From Synanceia verrucosa (taxonomy: Eukaryota > Chordata > Actinopteri > Perciformes > Synanceiidae): a stretch of DNA of 64,000 nt. Positions 33,966 to 46,000 of the stretch are shown here, piece by piece (the stretch's first letter is position 1; the number at the start of each line of letters is the position of its first letter). The translations under genes and the position numbers were made by a program. The notes beneath the pieces were generated by a model. It did no database searches. It worked only from the letters and a program-made list of their open reading frames with translations, and was not told the origin of the DNA. The stretch lies in the NCBI GenBank assembly GCA_029721515.1, contig CM056563.1:16248454-16312453 (forward strand), in the 5' to 3' direction.

Positions 33966-35610
33966 GTAAGCGGTCGGCTTGTTTTTTTTTTCTTCTTGTC
34001 TGTTTTTTCTTTCCCAAGCTAACGTTTAGCGTTCAAGTGTTTTCCTTTTTTAAATTTGGGCTGTAAATGTGAGTGAAAAGCGCGCGGAGGGATTTTTTTG
34101 TTGTTGAATTCGACATTTTGAATTTTTAACGACCGTTGTCGACGTGAAAATCCCACCTTCGAGACGTTTCCGCCGAGAAAGTTTTGTGTGTCGTTAACGG
34201 AACCGTGAAAAGTTTGAAACGTGGCTGAAATGCTTCGAGCTGCCGAGCAGCATGGAGCACAGCGGGGCCGGGCAGGACAGGGCAACCCGTCCCCAGTGTG
34301 TTTCTGAGGGTTTTCTACAGGCATGATTTGTCCCTGGTGTGTTTATCTCAAGGAAAATAGCTTTATTGTGATTTCTGAGGCCACCCTTCAGATCCCGCCC
34401 GCCTGGATATCACGAGTCGTTGCTGTGATGTGTTTGCGTACAGCCTTTGAAGGTTAACTCCACTTTCCCCCGATTTTTAAACTTAAATTTAAACAACTCA
34501 GTGCTACACTGCTGTGTGTTTTAGGCTAAAATGTAAAAAATAAAATATCCAACACGACACTAAATGCCCTTGTTTCCCTTTGATAAAGTAGCAACCGCTT
34601 TGTTGGTTTTCCCCTCTAAAGTAACTTTTTGTAGTTTATTGTTTTATATCACACACTCAGATGTCTGCGAAGGTTGTGTTATATTATCTGTTTTGCAAAG
34701 ATCGACCTTTTAAAACGGATATAAAACGCGTTGCTCGGGTCGACGCTGATTTTTTTTCTCAGTGAATATCCGTGGATTTATGATGTGTATCGCTGTATTT
34801 TTTTTTTTATCTTAATAGTAGTTTAAACTAAAAGTAAAATGTAGGCCATTTGTTTTAAAATGTGTTTTGGTTTCTGAACAGTGGATTGAAGTGTTTACGG
34901 GCATCACCCATGTCCAAATGAGAAGTAGCCCCGGACTAAATGCGCATCTACGGGCAACAAAACACCACTAACCCCGCTGATTACTGATGCAGGCTTTTGC
35001 AGCCTTATTTATTTTTAACCCGTTTGAAATTTATATTTGATGCGCCTCCAGTATTTATGGTGTATTGGTTTACAGGGCGACTCGGCCCATAGCCTACATT
35101 GCTGGTTTAGGAAACAGTTGGGTAATCGTAAAAATGATAAAATAGGTTGTTGATATATGTGATAGTATTTGCGTTTCCATCGCATGATCCCTGGGTGTTT
35201 TCGTGGCCGGGCAGAGCAGCTGTGGCCGCCCCTCTCCTGGCTGTGTTTCTCCGGGAAGCGGAGCTCCGGAGCGGCTGCTGCCTGGTCGGAGCGCAGCGCG
35301 GTGGGGGTGGAGTAGCGCTGCTCGTCCGCTCCAACATTAGATCACAATATTGTAGATATAAGTTAAAGCTGCATCAAGACCCTGCATGTAATGCACATCA
35401 GGAGCAACTCATGAGGTCTTACTGTCGATCAATTTATTCCACGTTTAGTTTTTGGAGAGGTTTTCCAAACTGCGTCATTGCACATATGGACAGCCTGTTC
35501 GCTGGAAAGAGGAGAAATCCTAAAACTACCAGTTCTCAACAGTTTGTGCACTTACATTATATGTGTGTATATATATCTCAAGCGAGTGTTTTCCTTGTTG
35601 TGTGTTATAG
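33966..35610 (+). other. tnrc18: tnrc18 intron 1, inferred
   Basis: Non-coding, with long T runs near 33981 and 34800. A GC-rich patch at about 35180-35335 carries the longest open frame (35147-35656), which has no recognisable homology. The acceptor is one of several close AGs at 35610, 35615 and 35618. Confidence 0.5.
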
Positions 35611-35746
35611 GTCAGCAGGATGGCTGAAAAGGAGCCCGAATCGCATGGAAAACTAAAGACATTATTATAGCCAGAATTGGCTTTTTCGGAATAGGGGGCC
35701 TATCCGAACGGACTATTTCTTTTCACAACTTTCCCCACTGTGGATA
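35611..35746 (+). other. tnrc18: tnrc18 exon 2, 5' UTR part
   Basis: Begins after 'tgtgttatag' or a few bases later and runs to the ATG at 35747. It holds uORF 2 (35620-35670). No in-frame stop separates the nearest upstream bases from the ATG, but the start is fixed by similarity to the mammalian N-terminus MDGRDFGP. Confidence 0.5.
35620..35670 (+). promoter_or_regulatory. uORF 2 before the tnrc18 start codon
   Basis: ATG at 35620 has A at -3 and G at +4, a near-optimal Kozak context. The frame runs 16 codons (MAEKEPESHGKLKTLL) and stops 77 bases before the main ATG. If the exon starts where inferred, ribosomes would meet it first, so it could lower TNRC18 translation. Confidence 0.45.
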
Positions 35747-35957
35747 ATGGATGGCAGAGATTTTGGACCTCCCCGATCCGTCCACGTACCACCTCCGTCG
35801 TTGTTGGCGGGGCTCGCAATGGAGTCTCACCGACTCGGAGCAGCGGCAGCAGCCGGGAGGATCCCTCCCTCGCCCGGTCACTTGGGCACGAGTCATCCGC
35901 CGCCTCTCCACTCCGGAAAATTCCTGCCATCGGCCATTAACCTACATCCACACCACA
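35747..35957 (+). CDS. tnrc18: tnrc18 coding exon 1 (residues 1-70)
   Basis: MDGRDFGPPRSVHVPPPSLL begins the protein, closely matching the mammalian start. It includes a short Ala run and ends SAINLHPHH before donor A|gtaagta (phase 1). The ATG has A at -3 and G at +4. The mammalian gene has the same Leu-His-Pro-His motif at this junction. Confidence 0.9.
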
Positions 35958-37710
35958 GTAAGTACATGATGTAAGACTGCTTGAATCCAACAAAAGCACA
36001 CGCCCCTCAAATTATCAAATATTAACTTGAAATAACGCTGCGCATTTTTTTGGTGTAGTTACTGTTCATCATGTGCGGTATTAGGTTGTGGCTACACGGT
36101 GATTGTGCGGGGAAATGCACCTAGATGTAGATTCATAAGGAGGTGTGGCTGTTTTTAAAGCTGTGGCAAGTTTCAGATGTGAAAGTGTGGACTCGTGTTA
36201 AGGATTGTCAGCCTTTGCAATGGGCAACGCATTAGCCGAAAATTACTTGGCAGTTTGCAGCACGCAGCGGTGGGTTTTTGAAGCACAAACAGTTGGGGGG
36301 CTGGCTGCTGATGGTTGTGGCGTGGGTGTTGCTGCAGCAGTATGCAGGTTAGGGTGCAATGGGCTTGGATTGCATGTGTGGACCATTACGCCGTCATTGC
36401 TGTGAAAAGCAGATGTTTATGTGTGTGTGTATTTGGGAGAGTGGGGGTGGTAAAGTTGCGACCTCAGAGGGATGACAGATCACCTCTACCCTGTTGTCGG
36501 GGTGAATTGCTGTGAGTGTTTGTGAGAGGGGAAATGGCTGTGGTTCAGTCTCCTGTATTTGTAGTAAAAGCCACTCTCTTGGATCATTTGGCAAATGGCA
36601 GATGCTGCTTTTACCTGCATGTGTGCTGGACGTCCCTGCTGCAGCTTTAAGTACATTTTGTGAGAGATTAAGTGTTAAATCATCACTTAAATGAACATGT
36701 TGTATGCAAGCTGAATGGAATGATGTGTTTGGCCAATATAGAGAAGGTGTGGCATAAACCAGACAGATGCTCCTGAAAACAAACATGTTTGTTTACATCA
36801 TCATGTAAAGTGTGTTTGTGTGTCGTACCCCCTGCCTTTAGTCAGCAGATCACCTACTATATGTTATTCCCTACTGAGCCGGTGATTTTCCATTTACTCT
36901 CCATGCACAGTGATGTCTGCTCCTGCTATTAAGTAATGCAAGCCTTGAAATAACATGGTGCAGAAAAAGATAACATTACACACTTGCATACAGTTTTGCG
37001 GTCAGTGAAAGGGAACGTAGGCGCACTGTCAGCTATGTTCAAACCATATGTCGCGTACACACGCGACATGGTTTGAAGGAAAGATTTCTGCTGCGTTATT
37101 TAGAAAACAGAAATTCAGACAAATGCTCTCATCGAGTTACTTGCATCCCCCACTGAAGTCATGTAGCTGCAGCCAGATACAATTACAGCTTCTCTGGTTT
37201 CTTTTCAGAGGTAAGCCCCCAGAGATAATAATATTCTAGTTTAGCTGTGTTCCCCCATCCTCATTGGTGAGCGTGGGTTCAATGCAGCACTTGTCACTTG
37301 GAGCATTGATACAAGAGGTCTAGTAAAGTGGGGCGGTGCTCCCAGGGCAGGCTCTGCTGAAACCTTAATGTGACACACTGACAGAGCCCACACACTCCAC
37401 TAATACACACACATGAAAAAGCTGTCAGAGATGAAATCACTTCGCAGCAGGCAGCGCTAGGATGATTGATGGACATACCGTGGCAAAGGGATGTGCTTGG
37501 GTGCAGCAAAGTTGAACTGAATTTTTTTTGGGGGGGGTTTTTGGCTCACGGAACTATATACAGGTGAAATGATCAGACGTGTGAATACGCTGTAAACCAT
37601 GCAAATATCATTACTGGATAGAAATTGTGTTAGCAGCAACAGTGTTTCAATCGGGATGATGTTTCTCTGTTTCCCCTCCTGTGGCTCTGAAACAAGCTGA
37701 AAATTGCATG

Positions 37711-37748
<38 letters not shown>

Positions 37749-40024
37749 CAACTTGATGTGCAGCCAGTGGGTGGTGTTGGGGGGGCACTGTTGCACCCTA
37801 GATTGGCAGTTTAAACACTCCTTTCAAACAGGGACACATTTTATTCTGCCCACGCACTGACCTTCTCACTCTCTGACTGTTGTCTGCCCTACGCACACTC
37901 GCGTCCTCCACCCACTAAAACACGCCGCTACTGTATGATGCAGGTCATTTAGCTTTATGGCACTCCTCAATATCAAATCCCCACACATTACATTAACCAA
38001 ACCCAATTGAGATCTCAGTCCCATGCTTGTAGTAACACCGTATTACGTGATAATTGCCCAGTAATTGTAAATGTTCATAATGTTCCCTTTTTAATTGCAA
38101 TAGACTGTGTGAATCCAGTGCTCAAAGACCCCAGTGTGCAATCAGAGGAGCCAAGGTCGCCCTGCCAGTGTTTTTGTTTACATGCGTTTCGTGGAATTCA
38201 AGACATTTGTTTAGCACTGTTGCTTTTGGCTGACCTCTTGATAACAGGGCTGACTGTTTATTGCTGCCAACACACCCTTATTTCCCAGGCGTCTCCCTTA
38301 TTTTCTGTTTTAGTTCAGTTTAGCTAGGATTTCCATCTGACTTAATGGAGAAGTGTCTCCTTTATGTCCACATCTCAAGGCATCTCATCACTTGTTTTAA
38401 ATGCATTGTGAAGCTGCAAAGAGTTTAACATTTGTGCAGCTTTTACTTTTTCTAACGACTCCCATTTTCCATCAGCAAACCCGCAGTACCTGTTCATGTC
38501 CATTCACACAGGTTTTTATCTAAACACGATGAGGTCTGAGTCACTGTTTATAGATGTAAAATGGCTGTAAATGGTGCTCTGTCTCGAGGAGGTCTGTCAG
38601 AGCCTCCATCACCAGATTGAGACCATCTGTCCTCTTCCCTCCCTCTGGCATCTGAGAGTAGCAGAGGTAGGACCTGCTGAAATGTGACTGCACTGAGGAG
38701 ATTTGCCAGAGAGACTGAAAGGTTGCATGTTATTTTATTTTGGTTGGTTTATTTTATTTATCATGGTTGTCGTGTAGATTGCACATGTGGTTGTTGAGCA
38801 GATTAAGATTTCTTTCCATTTGTGCTACGTTTTTGTGTTGTTTTGCGCCTCATTTTTTAGAGATTACTTGACAACCAAATAGCATGTGACACGTGTTTTC
38901 CTTGGTTTTTGACCAGTGGATTGCTCAGCTCTTCTTCTAAAAAAAATCAACAACACAGTGTTGCTGTAGCTGTGAGAAACATTAAATATCCCTCCCAGGC
39001 AGTCCAACAGCCTTAATTCCTGAGTGTTGAGCGCGACAGAAATGTTGACGCATGCACCTCTGTAGTGTTACTCAAGTGGCCATTGTTGATGAGGATTACT
39101 TCAATGAATATAATGACCTTCATGTTCAAGAATACACTTTATAACAGATGCATGTTTAATGAGGCGAACATGACGCTCAGGGCGACGTCCCTCATCAGCG
39201 AGACTTTAACAGGTCTGAACCAGCAACTTTTGTGTCTCTTGCACATCTTCAGCGTTCGCTAGGGAGTCGCAGTAGATAGGAGTGAGACGCAGAGGCAAAT
39301 GAAGGTGTTGTACTGAGAAGGGAAGTCAATAGCTGGAGATGAAAACAGCTGAAGACAAATGGAGAAGGACAACTAAGTGGGCACAATCCCTAAGGCGGAA
39401 AACAGTGTTTTGTTTTCAAGGGATAAGAGCTGAGGTTGTTGTTTGTGTGCAAGGGGAACAGTGTCGATGAGAGGATTGAGGTCTTGATGGGAATGGGAGC
39501 ATGTGATTGTGCTTAGTGCAGTTAGAGCAGGGGTTTCCCCCTGGGACTCTGCAGCGAGAAAGGAAGAGATTTATACTGGCTGCAAAACATTCATACATGG
39601 TTAGATAAATGTGGTAGCCCTTCAAATGTTCTCTCTTTCAGTCTCACACCCACACACACACACACACACACGAGTGTAAGCATAATTCATGCAGCTTGCG
39701 GGGCAGGGCAGGGCTGTCTTGGCCAATACCAATTTGTCTTCCACTCCACTTGGTTAGTGTGTCTGTTTACGTTAAAATTAATGTGGTGAGTGTGTGTTTA
39801 TATGTATTCAAGACACCGACCCCTACATTTATACGTGTGTGAGAGAAGACGTGGCTCGGACACGTCCCCTCTCAGATTAATTGAATCCTTCAGGAGAGAA
39901 AACAGGCCCCTTAAGAGCAAACACAAGGCACTGCTGCCCTGCTACAATAAACCTGTCGGAGGCAGACAAACGACACACATGCACATGACGCACACACAGC
40001 TGTCAAATGTAAGAGTGATAGGCC

Positions 40025-40059
<35 letters not shown>

Positions 40060-43000
40060 AAACGAGCGTGTCGTGGCATGTTGAAATACCCAGAGCATTA
40101 GCTAAGTTGCTCTCTCTGCCAGAACCCTCCCTTTAACTCAAACAACAGCCTCCAACTAACACACAAAGGTCACACACTACGTTATATATGTCTGTCTGTC
40201 TGTTTGGCTGCATGCTGAGTCTCTGCATGTCCCATAACATCATAATATTCCTTCTGGCACACATAGTTTCAGATTTAAAATGTGTAGTGACATGTAAGAG
40301 ACACACAGAGCAGGTCCGACATGTCTAATTTGACTGTTTAACTAATGTGTTATGTGCTTTAGCCTGTTGAGCCACAACACAACCTGCACATTTGACTGTT
40401 TGACACCTGACATTTATTATGAAAGCATCCCCGAGATTTACCGCTAAATTGTTCACTTCGAAGATTGAATAAATGGCACAATTTGCTCCATTGTTGCTGT
40501 CCATGCACCTGTGCTGCAAGTGTGGCTGGCATTTGTTCTTGAATGCGAGCGTGTTTCATTGCAACTGTGCATGCCATTCTGATAATGCACGAGTGTGTGT
40601 TTCCATTTGACGCCGGTATCGAGGAGTGTGTCAAAATAACACCTGTCATCTTCACAGGAGCTTTCTGAGTGCAACAGCACGGCACAGCGAGACTCAAACA
40701 CACCTGAGTTGTGTTTCCAACTGGCAGAGCAACTTCTTGCATGAGAGAAAAACAAAAACACTAACTTTGTGTCTTCTCTGTTGTTTGATTGAGGGGAATA
40801 AATTGGCTCTGTGAGGCAGGCTGCTCTTTTTTTAGCTGGATTTTCATTATGATTGCTTCAGTTTCAAGGTCCTGGTGTTGTGCATGCTGGTTGTTGTCAT
40901 GGCAGGCTCATTTGAACACTGCAGACACACTGTTAAGCCCAGTTTACACCGCCTGCGTTACTGCAGCGCAGCGTTTTTTTTTTTCTGTGCGTATCACGGA
41001 CATGTTGCTTGTTTAAATCAGGAGCGTTTTACAGCGTAGCGCTATATGAGAGACTGCTCCACACTCTCGTGAGATTCACAACATAACGTAGTGAAATTCC
41101 TGTTTACAATGCACAGCCGCTCATTACTTCACAGCTGATCTGTCCCTTGTTCTTCCTTTGTCCGTTTTTGAAAACTCATTCAATTGCGCACATAGGCTAC
41201 AGTAGAATTTACTCACCATCAACTCCAACCACTTCTGCAGTTTCTCTCCATGCATTCTCTTTTCTGTTGCTGTCTTTGTAAACGGCATGTTGGACATCAT
41301 AAATTATACAGTGTTTCTTCACTTCAATGATAAATCTTTTCTCATCCATTATTTGGCCTTCCGCCAGTTGTGCTGCTAAAATGAAATAGCCGGACTTCAC
41401 TTGGGACATTTTATTTTGAAAATCCACTGGAAATGCTTGTATTCTGGTGCCCGTCTGCTCGATCTACTTAGTGGAGATTGTTGCGTTTTGGGCGCGACAC
41501 GGCTTGGAAATAAAATCAGCACATAGGGCTGCTCAATTATGGAATAAATCATTATCACGATTATTTTGAATCATCACGACAATATTGAAATCACGATTAT
41601 TCAAACGATTATTTTTGAGTTGCATGATGCATTTATTCAGCACTTCTCTCTCAAAAAAACACTTTGTTATATATTCTTTACGCAAAACATTCAAGTTGAA
41701 AATAGGCTACAAATATGTACCTTACAGCTGTGTACTTTTATGCTGTGCAAGCGTTAACAATGATTAAACAGTCAGCCAAACTCCATTTCATGAGCCAGAA
41801 AGGATGAGCGTCCTTGCTCCTTTATTAACTTCCACAGGTTGACAACAGTGAATTTGAGTGAAACTGGATAAGCAACCACACTAACGAACAGCCGGCGATC
41901 TTAGCGGCGCTAATGCGATCATATCTCCCCATCAAACATTGTTGTCAAACATCACACATGCAATACTTAGAGTCATTGCTTTCTGAAGGGATAGTGTGAA
42001 CCGAAAAGGACACCAGAACACATAGCGTAAGTAGCAACCACGCTGTTGTGTTTACATTCTCTACTTCCTGTTTCCGCTGTGCCGCATCTTTAAGCTTCAA
42101 AATAAAGGTCCTATTAATAAAACTAAAACACCCAATAAATCGTTTCAACTCGATTACATGAGTTTGGACATCGTTTGACAAAAAAATCAAAATTGCGGTC
42201 ATAATAAGATTAAATGCACAGCCCTACCAGCACATATCTCTCATAAGCAGTGCATGATTCGCTCTGGGAATGCAGCAGTTACGTTATCGTTTCGCGGGTG
42301 GTGTAAATTGGGCTTTATTGTCAGTAGTAACACATCAAGTTAAAATATCCACTGTGGGGAAAATACAGATTATTATGGTAAGGTTAGGTTAAGGTATCAT
42401 ATAACAAACTATGACGGACTAAAGCTTGTTTCCATCCAGAATTTGCATCTACATTTTACTAGCTCGCTGCTGTTTTCCTGAACGCTTTCGCCCAATAATG
42501 AATCTGTCACGAATAATACAGATATGCAGTATGTAACTGTATTCTAGCAGATGTAAATTTAACCGTAGCACAGCTCCACTAATACTGCATCAAAAATAAA
42601 TATAAACTGTTGTATGAATGTTTGAAAATGAAGAACATAATATAACATACACTATCAATATAATCAATTTACCAAAAATAGTTAAGACATTGTTTTCTGC
42701 TTGTATAATTACAGCAATGATGTGCAGCTTGTTGTGGAAGTTTTGTGTATTATTTGTTATGTTGTTATTGTTTTGTTTGTTTGCAGTGTCCAAGCAAGAT
42801 AAGGGCATACATGGACACAGTTGTTTGTGAATATGATCTGCATTAGTCTGTATTAATTGATTGGAAAAGGGGTGGCGATCAATAAGTTTTCTACTTCCTC
42901 CTACACCTTTTCGAATGGGTTGACAAGTTTTGTGTATTTTTATCAGTTATTATTAACTTCTTATTTGAAATAAATGATTAAAATAAAACAAAAATAAATA

Positions 43001-46000
43001 ATTACTGGAAGTTGCAGCTTATCTTAAAGATTTCTTATTTTTTTTATATTTTATAGTTATATTTCTTGTGTATTTGGCTGCTATGACAACTTAATTTCCC
43101 TTTGTGGATTAATAGTCATCCATCCATCTGTCCATCCACTTTTTATTGATAGTGATATAACTGGATATACTCTATTTCTTCCAATATAACAGCAGTTCCG
43201 AACATTTACTGTTTTGTGCAAGCAAGTCTGTTATATTTTGGTCTGGTTATACTTTGTGCGGCTATTTGTCGCACAAATTATAACCAATAATCAGATGTAA
43301 ACACTTTCTAATGTGGTTTGTTTGGTCCAAACTAAAGGCCAATGTGTTGTAATGAGACATTTTAAAGTGAAGCTGACAACATATTTGTGCTCAGCTTGAG
43401 CTCGCAAACAACATTGCTCTTGTACATTTTGAAATCGTTAACAGACGCACACGTTCTAAACCACATGCTCACAACCTGATGCGTGTATGTAAATCCTGCA
43501 TGTGTGAGTGAAGGCCTGTTTTTCTGCTCTCCTGTCAGCGTTAATGGTTCCCAGTTTCAGTGTGTCAGTTAGCTGTGGATGAGGCAGACAGCACAGCGCA
43601 GTTTTACAGCTTGAATGTTTCTCTTGCAGGGAATAAAAACCAGAGATCAATAATAGAGCTCCCCCCACAGCTAACCCTGCTCTCAGTACCGCTGATGGAT
43701 AACAGATGGGTTCACAGAATGTGTTTGTGTGTGTGGCAGACATTTACACCAGAGATTTCTGTCTTGTATTTTTAGGGTTTGTTTGTACATTATCCACTGT
43801 TGTCATCTTTGGATTCTGTTGTGTTTCAGTCCACCTAAGATCGATTTGCGATCAAAACTCTCGTTCCTGAGGTTGATTCTCTGATTTTCGTTGTGTGTGT
43901 GTCAGATTTGCCGCTCTATCACAGTTGATCTCTACCAGGCCTCCTCTCTGATATGGAGATACGCTTCTTGTGAGGATCTGAAAATGGAGGCTCAGAACGC
44001 ATTGGGGAGTCAGAGAGTGTGTTTCTTGGCAACTTGCTAATCCCAATATGGCAAACTAAGTGTCTTGTGAAGTGGGAGCCACAGTGTGTTTGTGTGTCTG
44101 GGGTGGGAAAGCAGCGATGGAGTTGTGAAGGAAGAGAGAGGAAAGGAAGGAAAGAGCCGAGAGAAAGAGAGGGGAGGTAATGAAAGAGTCATTCAGAAAC
44201 ATTTAAAGAAACATTTCCCTCTCAGCTACCATTTGGATGTTGTTTCTGGAACGAGGAGGGCAAATGTTTTCCCTCGCTCTACCTATCCCTCGCCTTCTTT
44301 TCTTGGACTGTTCAGGAAGGGAAAGGGGAATTTGGGATTGTATTTTTTCCCTGAACACTAGCTTGAAGCGTAACTGTGAACTGTATGTGTGTTTGTGTTT
44401 GTGTGTGTGTTGACTGCACACATGGATAAAGAGCCTGTAGGCGGCTGAGATGCTGAGATTGATCCATACTCTAGTGAAGCATCAACGAGTGTGTCTGGTG
44501 GCCTGAAGGAATTCAAAATGCTGACATCCCACCACGACCTCAACGGGTTCTGGTTGTGAATGTGCCCTTTGTGTCTCCGTTTTGTTCCTCACACACACCA
44601 GGTAACAATTAGAAAGTGGATTGTAGGTGAGAATAATTTGTTAGAACAACATTGCTGGCACGTATCCTGGTGCATGCTGGAGGGAATGTTTTTTTTATCG
44701 TTGATTATATTATGGCTGGCATTATTAAATGACATAGAAATGTCCCAAGTTAAACCATGCTTTGTGTCACACTACTGAGAAATGACAAATCAGTTTATAT
44801 ACACTGAAAACTATGACCATTTATATGAATCAGGAACGTAATTAAATTTAATAGTTGGTGTGATGTGTTGTCTGCCTTTGGTATTGCGTGTCTATAAAGA
44901 ATTTACATTTAATATGCATCACTAAACTGTATTTTCATGAGCTCAAAACAAAATAAAAAATGTTGTTTTATGACAGTGATTTTTTTTTTTAAATGAGCTA
45001 TTTCACTTAAAGATATGATTTAAATTCTTAAAGATAATCTGTGGAATTAAAGCACATTTACACTATTTATGTAAATATTACTGGTGGAGTCCACCATTGC
45101 CTCACTTCTTTCAAAGCGCCTTCATTCACTGTTCACTGTTTGCTCTCCTGCAGCTGTGTTATTAACCGTCCGAAGTTCTTGCTGATGCAAACCACACATC
45201 TCCTGCTGCTGTTCACATTAAAGGCGCATCCACCCGCTGTAACACTGGGTGGCCTTTATTGTGAAGCAGTACAGGAAACACAGTAGCTGGCCACGACCAT
45301 TAGTGAAAAATGCATCTACAAAAGAAGACGGCTATAACTTTTGGTGTGTTTTAGTCAGTAAAGCAGTTCACAGTTTATCAGGGAGTAAAGGAACAAGAAG
45401 GAGCAGCCACTGTGAGATGTTTGATAAAGAGAGGAAGACAACGTCATGCTTCCTATGAGTCAAAGTTCGTAAAAATAAACAACATCAAAATCTGCAATTC
45501 CTGCAGAGAATATATAAGTTATTTTATTTTACAGTAGTAAATATGATACACTCCACTGTCTGCAAATGACTCCTGCAGAAAGAGTGTTTAGCAGTAATTA
45601 AGCAGAATCCTGATCCCAAACAATGCCGGGCCCATGAATTTAAGGGCAATTGGGCCTGGGAAAGTCCTTGAAAAGTCATTGAATTCAGTGTTTCAAAGGG
45701 TGTGATTTGACAGTCCACAGTTGCTCTTGACATGATGGAAAAAAAACAGATCATGACTTCTTTGTTAAAATGGTTTGGTTGGCTGCACCAAGTAGCTACT
45801 CAAGCAGTACTAGTTGTGAAACTACATTTTTATCACCAGTAACCACCAAATAACTAAATAATTCATAAAAGGCACTTAAACCTTTAGTTTTTAAAATCAC
45901 CAAATATAGAGATGCATGGTTTTCTTGGCACAGAGACAATGTACAGAACAGGACAGAGTTGTATAATCACTTCTGAGTCTGACTGTCTCAGCTATGAATA

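Larger units (their letters stand above)
40936..42314. mobile_element. Harbinger-like DNA transposon, interrupted by a hAT MITE
   Basis: Terminal inverted repeats at 40936-40957 ('agcccagtttacacc...') and 42293-42314 ('...ggtgtaaattgggct') agree at 19 of 22 positions. They are flanked by a TTA trinucleotide on each side (40933-40935 and 42315-42317). A 3-bp TWA target duplication is typical of PIF/Harbinger elements. Inside, on the minus strand, is a MADF-like exon (41209-41427). Without the nested 703-base insertion and its duplicated target, the element is about 668 bases long and has no transposase, so it is non-autonomous. Confidence 0.75.

Noticed and set aside
35147..35656. 169-residue open frame upstream of the tnrc18 ATG
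   Set aside because: It crosses a GC-rich intron patch and the probable acceptor at 35610, in a different frame from TNRC18, with no recognised homology.
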